Of a stretch of DNA of 64,000 nucleotides, positions 62,716-64,000 are shown in pieces; the stretch's first letter is position 1; every line of letters starts with the position of its first letter. The position numbers were made by a program, and so were the translations under genes. The notes beneath the pieces are model-generated. The model had not been told where the DNA came from. It searched no databases and saw only the letters and a program-made list of their open reading frames with translations. The stretch spans positions 62,001-126,000 of the forward strand of contig NZ_DIHC01000034.1 of assembly GCF_002419965.1 (NCBI RefSeq). The letters run 5' to 3'. Origin of the DNA: Pseudomonas sp. UBA5706 (lineage in GTDB: Bacteria > Pseudomonadota > Gammaproteobacteria > Pseudomonadales > Pseudomonadaceae).

Positions 62716-63750
62716 TCAGGCAACCTCTACCGGCATGCCGCCCAGGTGACCCAGCGCCTGGATCACCGACTCGGGCTCCAGTAGACGCAGGCAGTTGTAA
62801 TGCCCGAAACGGCAGGTGCGCTCGAAACATGGGCTGCATTCGATACCCAGTCGCACGACTTCGACCTGATCGGCCAGAGGCGGCGTGAAGCCCGGCGATG
62901 TAGATCCGTACACAGCAACCAACGGGCGATTGAGCGCGGCGGCAACGTGCATCAGCCCGGAATCGTTGGAGACGACGGCATCGGCACAGGACAGCAGGTC
63001 GATGGCTTCAGCCAGCGAAGTGCCGCCGCTGAGATTGGTCGACTCCTCGCGCAGACCGGGGATCAAACGGTCGCGAATGCTTTCACCGACCGCATGATCG
63101 TTCTTCGAACCAAACAGCCAGACCTGCCAGCCCTCACGAATCTTCGCCTCGGCCACCTGCGCGTAATGCTCGGACGGCCAGCGCTTGGATTCGCCGAACT
63201 CGGCGCCGGGGCACAACGCCAGGATCGGCCGGTCCAGGCTGAGCCCGAATTTGGCCAGAGCCGCGTCGCGACTGGCAGTTTGAATCGAAAGGCTCGGTTT
63301 GGGATAGGGGCGTGGCAGTTCAGCGCCCTTATCGTAGGCCAGCGCCATGAACCGCTCGATCATCAACGGGTATTTCTCTTTATCCAGCGTGCGCACATCG
63401 TTGAGCAGGCCATAGCGGAACTCGCCACGCCAGCCCGTGCGTTTCGCAATTGCTGCAAAAAAAGGCACCAACGCCGATTTCAAGGAGTTAGGCAACAGGA
63501 TCGCCTGATCGTACTGGCCCTTGAGGGACTTGCCGATGCGTCGACGCGTCGCCAGCTCAAGCGCGCCGTGTCCGAGCGGGAAGCTCAAGGCCGTGCGCAC
63601 CTGAGGCATACGCTCAAGGATCGGCCGGCTCCACTCGGGGGCCAGAACATCGATTTCGCATTGCGGGTGACGCTGCTTCAGGCACTGGAACAACGTTTGC
63701 GCCATCACCATGTCACCGACCCAACTGGGCCCTACGATCAGAATTCTCAT
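62716..63750 (-). CDS. waaF: ADP-heptose:LPS heptosyltransferase II WaaF
   Basis: Adds the second heptose. It has 344 residues from ATG 63750 (MRILIVGPSWVGDMVMAQTL). GT9 blocks include CPGAEFGESKRWPSEHYAQVA, VVSNDSGLMHVAAALNRPLV and a CSPCFERTCRFGHYNC segment with conserved cysteines. It starts the coupled waaF-waaC-waaG-waaP-wapP-wapQ run. A strong inverted repeat lies about 30 bp upstream. Confidence 0.95.
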   Translation of the reverse strand: MRILIVGPSWVGDMVMAQTLFQCLKQRHPQCEIDVLAPEWSRPILERMPQVRTALSFPLGHGALELATRRRIGKSLKGQYDQAILLPNSLKSALVPFFAAIAKRTGWRGEFRYGLLNDVRTLDKEKYPLMIERFMALAYDKGAELPRPYPKPSLSIQTASRDAALAKFGLSLDRPILALCPGAEFGESKRWPSEHYAQVAEAKIREGWQVWLFGSKNDHAVGESIRDRLIPGLREESTNLSGGTSLAEAIDLLSCADAVVSNDSGLMHVAAALNRPLVAVYGSTSPGFTPPLADQVEVVRLGIECSPCFERTCRFGHYNCLRLLEPESVIQALGHLGGMPVEVA

Positions 63751-63780
63751 GCTCAATCCAAAAACGACCAGAAACGAGCA

Positions 63781-63829
63781 GGGAGGCCCATCAGGTTGCG
63801 TGACGCTTTCACACAACCTGACGCCTCCC
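63781..63829. promoter_or_regulatory. Strong stem-loop in the waaF leader
   Basis: GGGAGGCCCATCAGGTTG (63781-63798) and CAACCTGACGCCTCCC (63814-63829) form a near-perfect stem with a loop of 15 nt, 31 bp upstream of the waaF start. On the minus strand it is followed by only a loosely T-rich stretch. It could be the terminator of an upstream gene outside the window or a leader structure of the LPS operon. Confidence 0.55.
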
Positions 63830-63899
63830 TGTCATAGCTTTATATAGGCACGGTTTGGCATTCACCAAAATCCGTAACCTGTAGCGTTCGTTCCGACGC

Positions 63900-63963
63900 C
63901 ATCGCGGGCAAACACGCCTGCAGCTGAGCGCGTTGTCCTGCAGGAGCGCGCGTGCCCGCGATG
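63900..63963. repeat. REP-type inverted pair at the window end
   Basis: CATCGCGGGCAAACACGCCTGCAG and CTGCAGGAGCGCGCGTGCCC with GCGATG at the end are inverted partners (about 63900-63922 and 63938-63963). They show the gcgggca...tgcccgc core of Pseudomonas REP sequences. Nothing else is visible from 63964 to 64000. Confidence 0.7.
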
Positions 63964-64000
63964 AGGCCAGTGGCATCAATAAACTCGATGCGTTAACTCA

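Overview
The window is a chromosomal segment of a non-aeruginosa fluorescent-type Pseudomonas (fluorescens/syringae lineage). The basis is a gene order that I recall closely following P. aeruginosa PA4948 to PA5012 (tsaE-nnr-queG-orn-rsgA-motBA-HDOD-rhdA-psd, serB, parC...parE-yqiA-cpdA-nudF, thiC-tolC, waaA, hldE-msbA, then the LPS outer-core cluster down to waaF), high-GC codon use, and Pseudomonas-type REP inverted repeats in the intergenic gaps. There are no rRNA or tRNA genes, IS elements or CRISPR arrays.

Layout. 1-16.1 kb: housekeeping genes. These are tRNA t6A synthesis (tsaE, partial), NAD(P)HX repair (nnr), queuosine synthesis (queG), a TRIC-type channel, oligoribonuclease (orn), ribosome assembly GTPase (rsgA), flagellar stator (motA-motB), an HDOD signalling protein, rhodanese (rhdA), phosphatidylserine decarboxylase (psd), a PilZ-like protein, serB and a HAMP-domain membrane protein. 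16.4-26 kb: a lipoprotein, then a tight minus-strand run in which topoisomerase IV subunits parE and parC bracket an esterase-like-of-phytase protein and a membrane aspartic protease, followed upstream by yqiA, cpdA, DUF1249 and nudF. 26-32 kb: a RsiV-like lipoprotein, the thiamine unit (TPP riboswitch, thiC, cytX) and tolC. 32-37 kb: waaA (Kdo transferase), an SMR exporter, an FAD oxidoreductase/aldo-keto reductase pair and a Nudix-like protein. 37-63.8 kb: LPS core genes, namely hldE, msbA, a kinase-fold gene, waaL, glycosyltransferases, dnpA-like deacetylase, mig-14-like, wapH and wapO; then PA5006-like, wapQ, wapP, waaP, waaG, waaC and waaF.

The accessory item is a 6.1-kb plus-strand gene (about 50341-56442). 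It lies between wapO and the PA5006-like kinase, inside an otherwise minus-strand LPS cluster. It encodes a protein of about 2030 residues that looks like a dermonecrotic/membrane-targeted effector toxin. Its C-terminal third holds two tandem copies of a domain with ChaN/EreA/TIKI-type metal- or acid-base-like motifs. The second copy keeps all the Glu/His/Asp/His positions and the first has lost most of them, so it looks like a live enzyme next to a dead duplicate. This is the most likely undescribed system in the window.

Other points worth attention are six kinase-fold genes in the LPS cluster, two of them without the catalytic HxD aspartate; a degenerate Nudix box in a gene next to hldE; a paired TGCGATCGCA palindrome between waaA and the SMR gene; and the four-gene parE-parC arrangement with ATGA overlaps.
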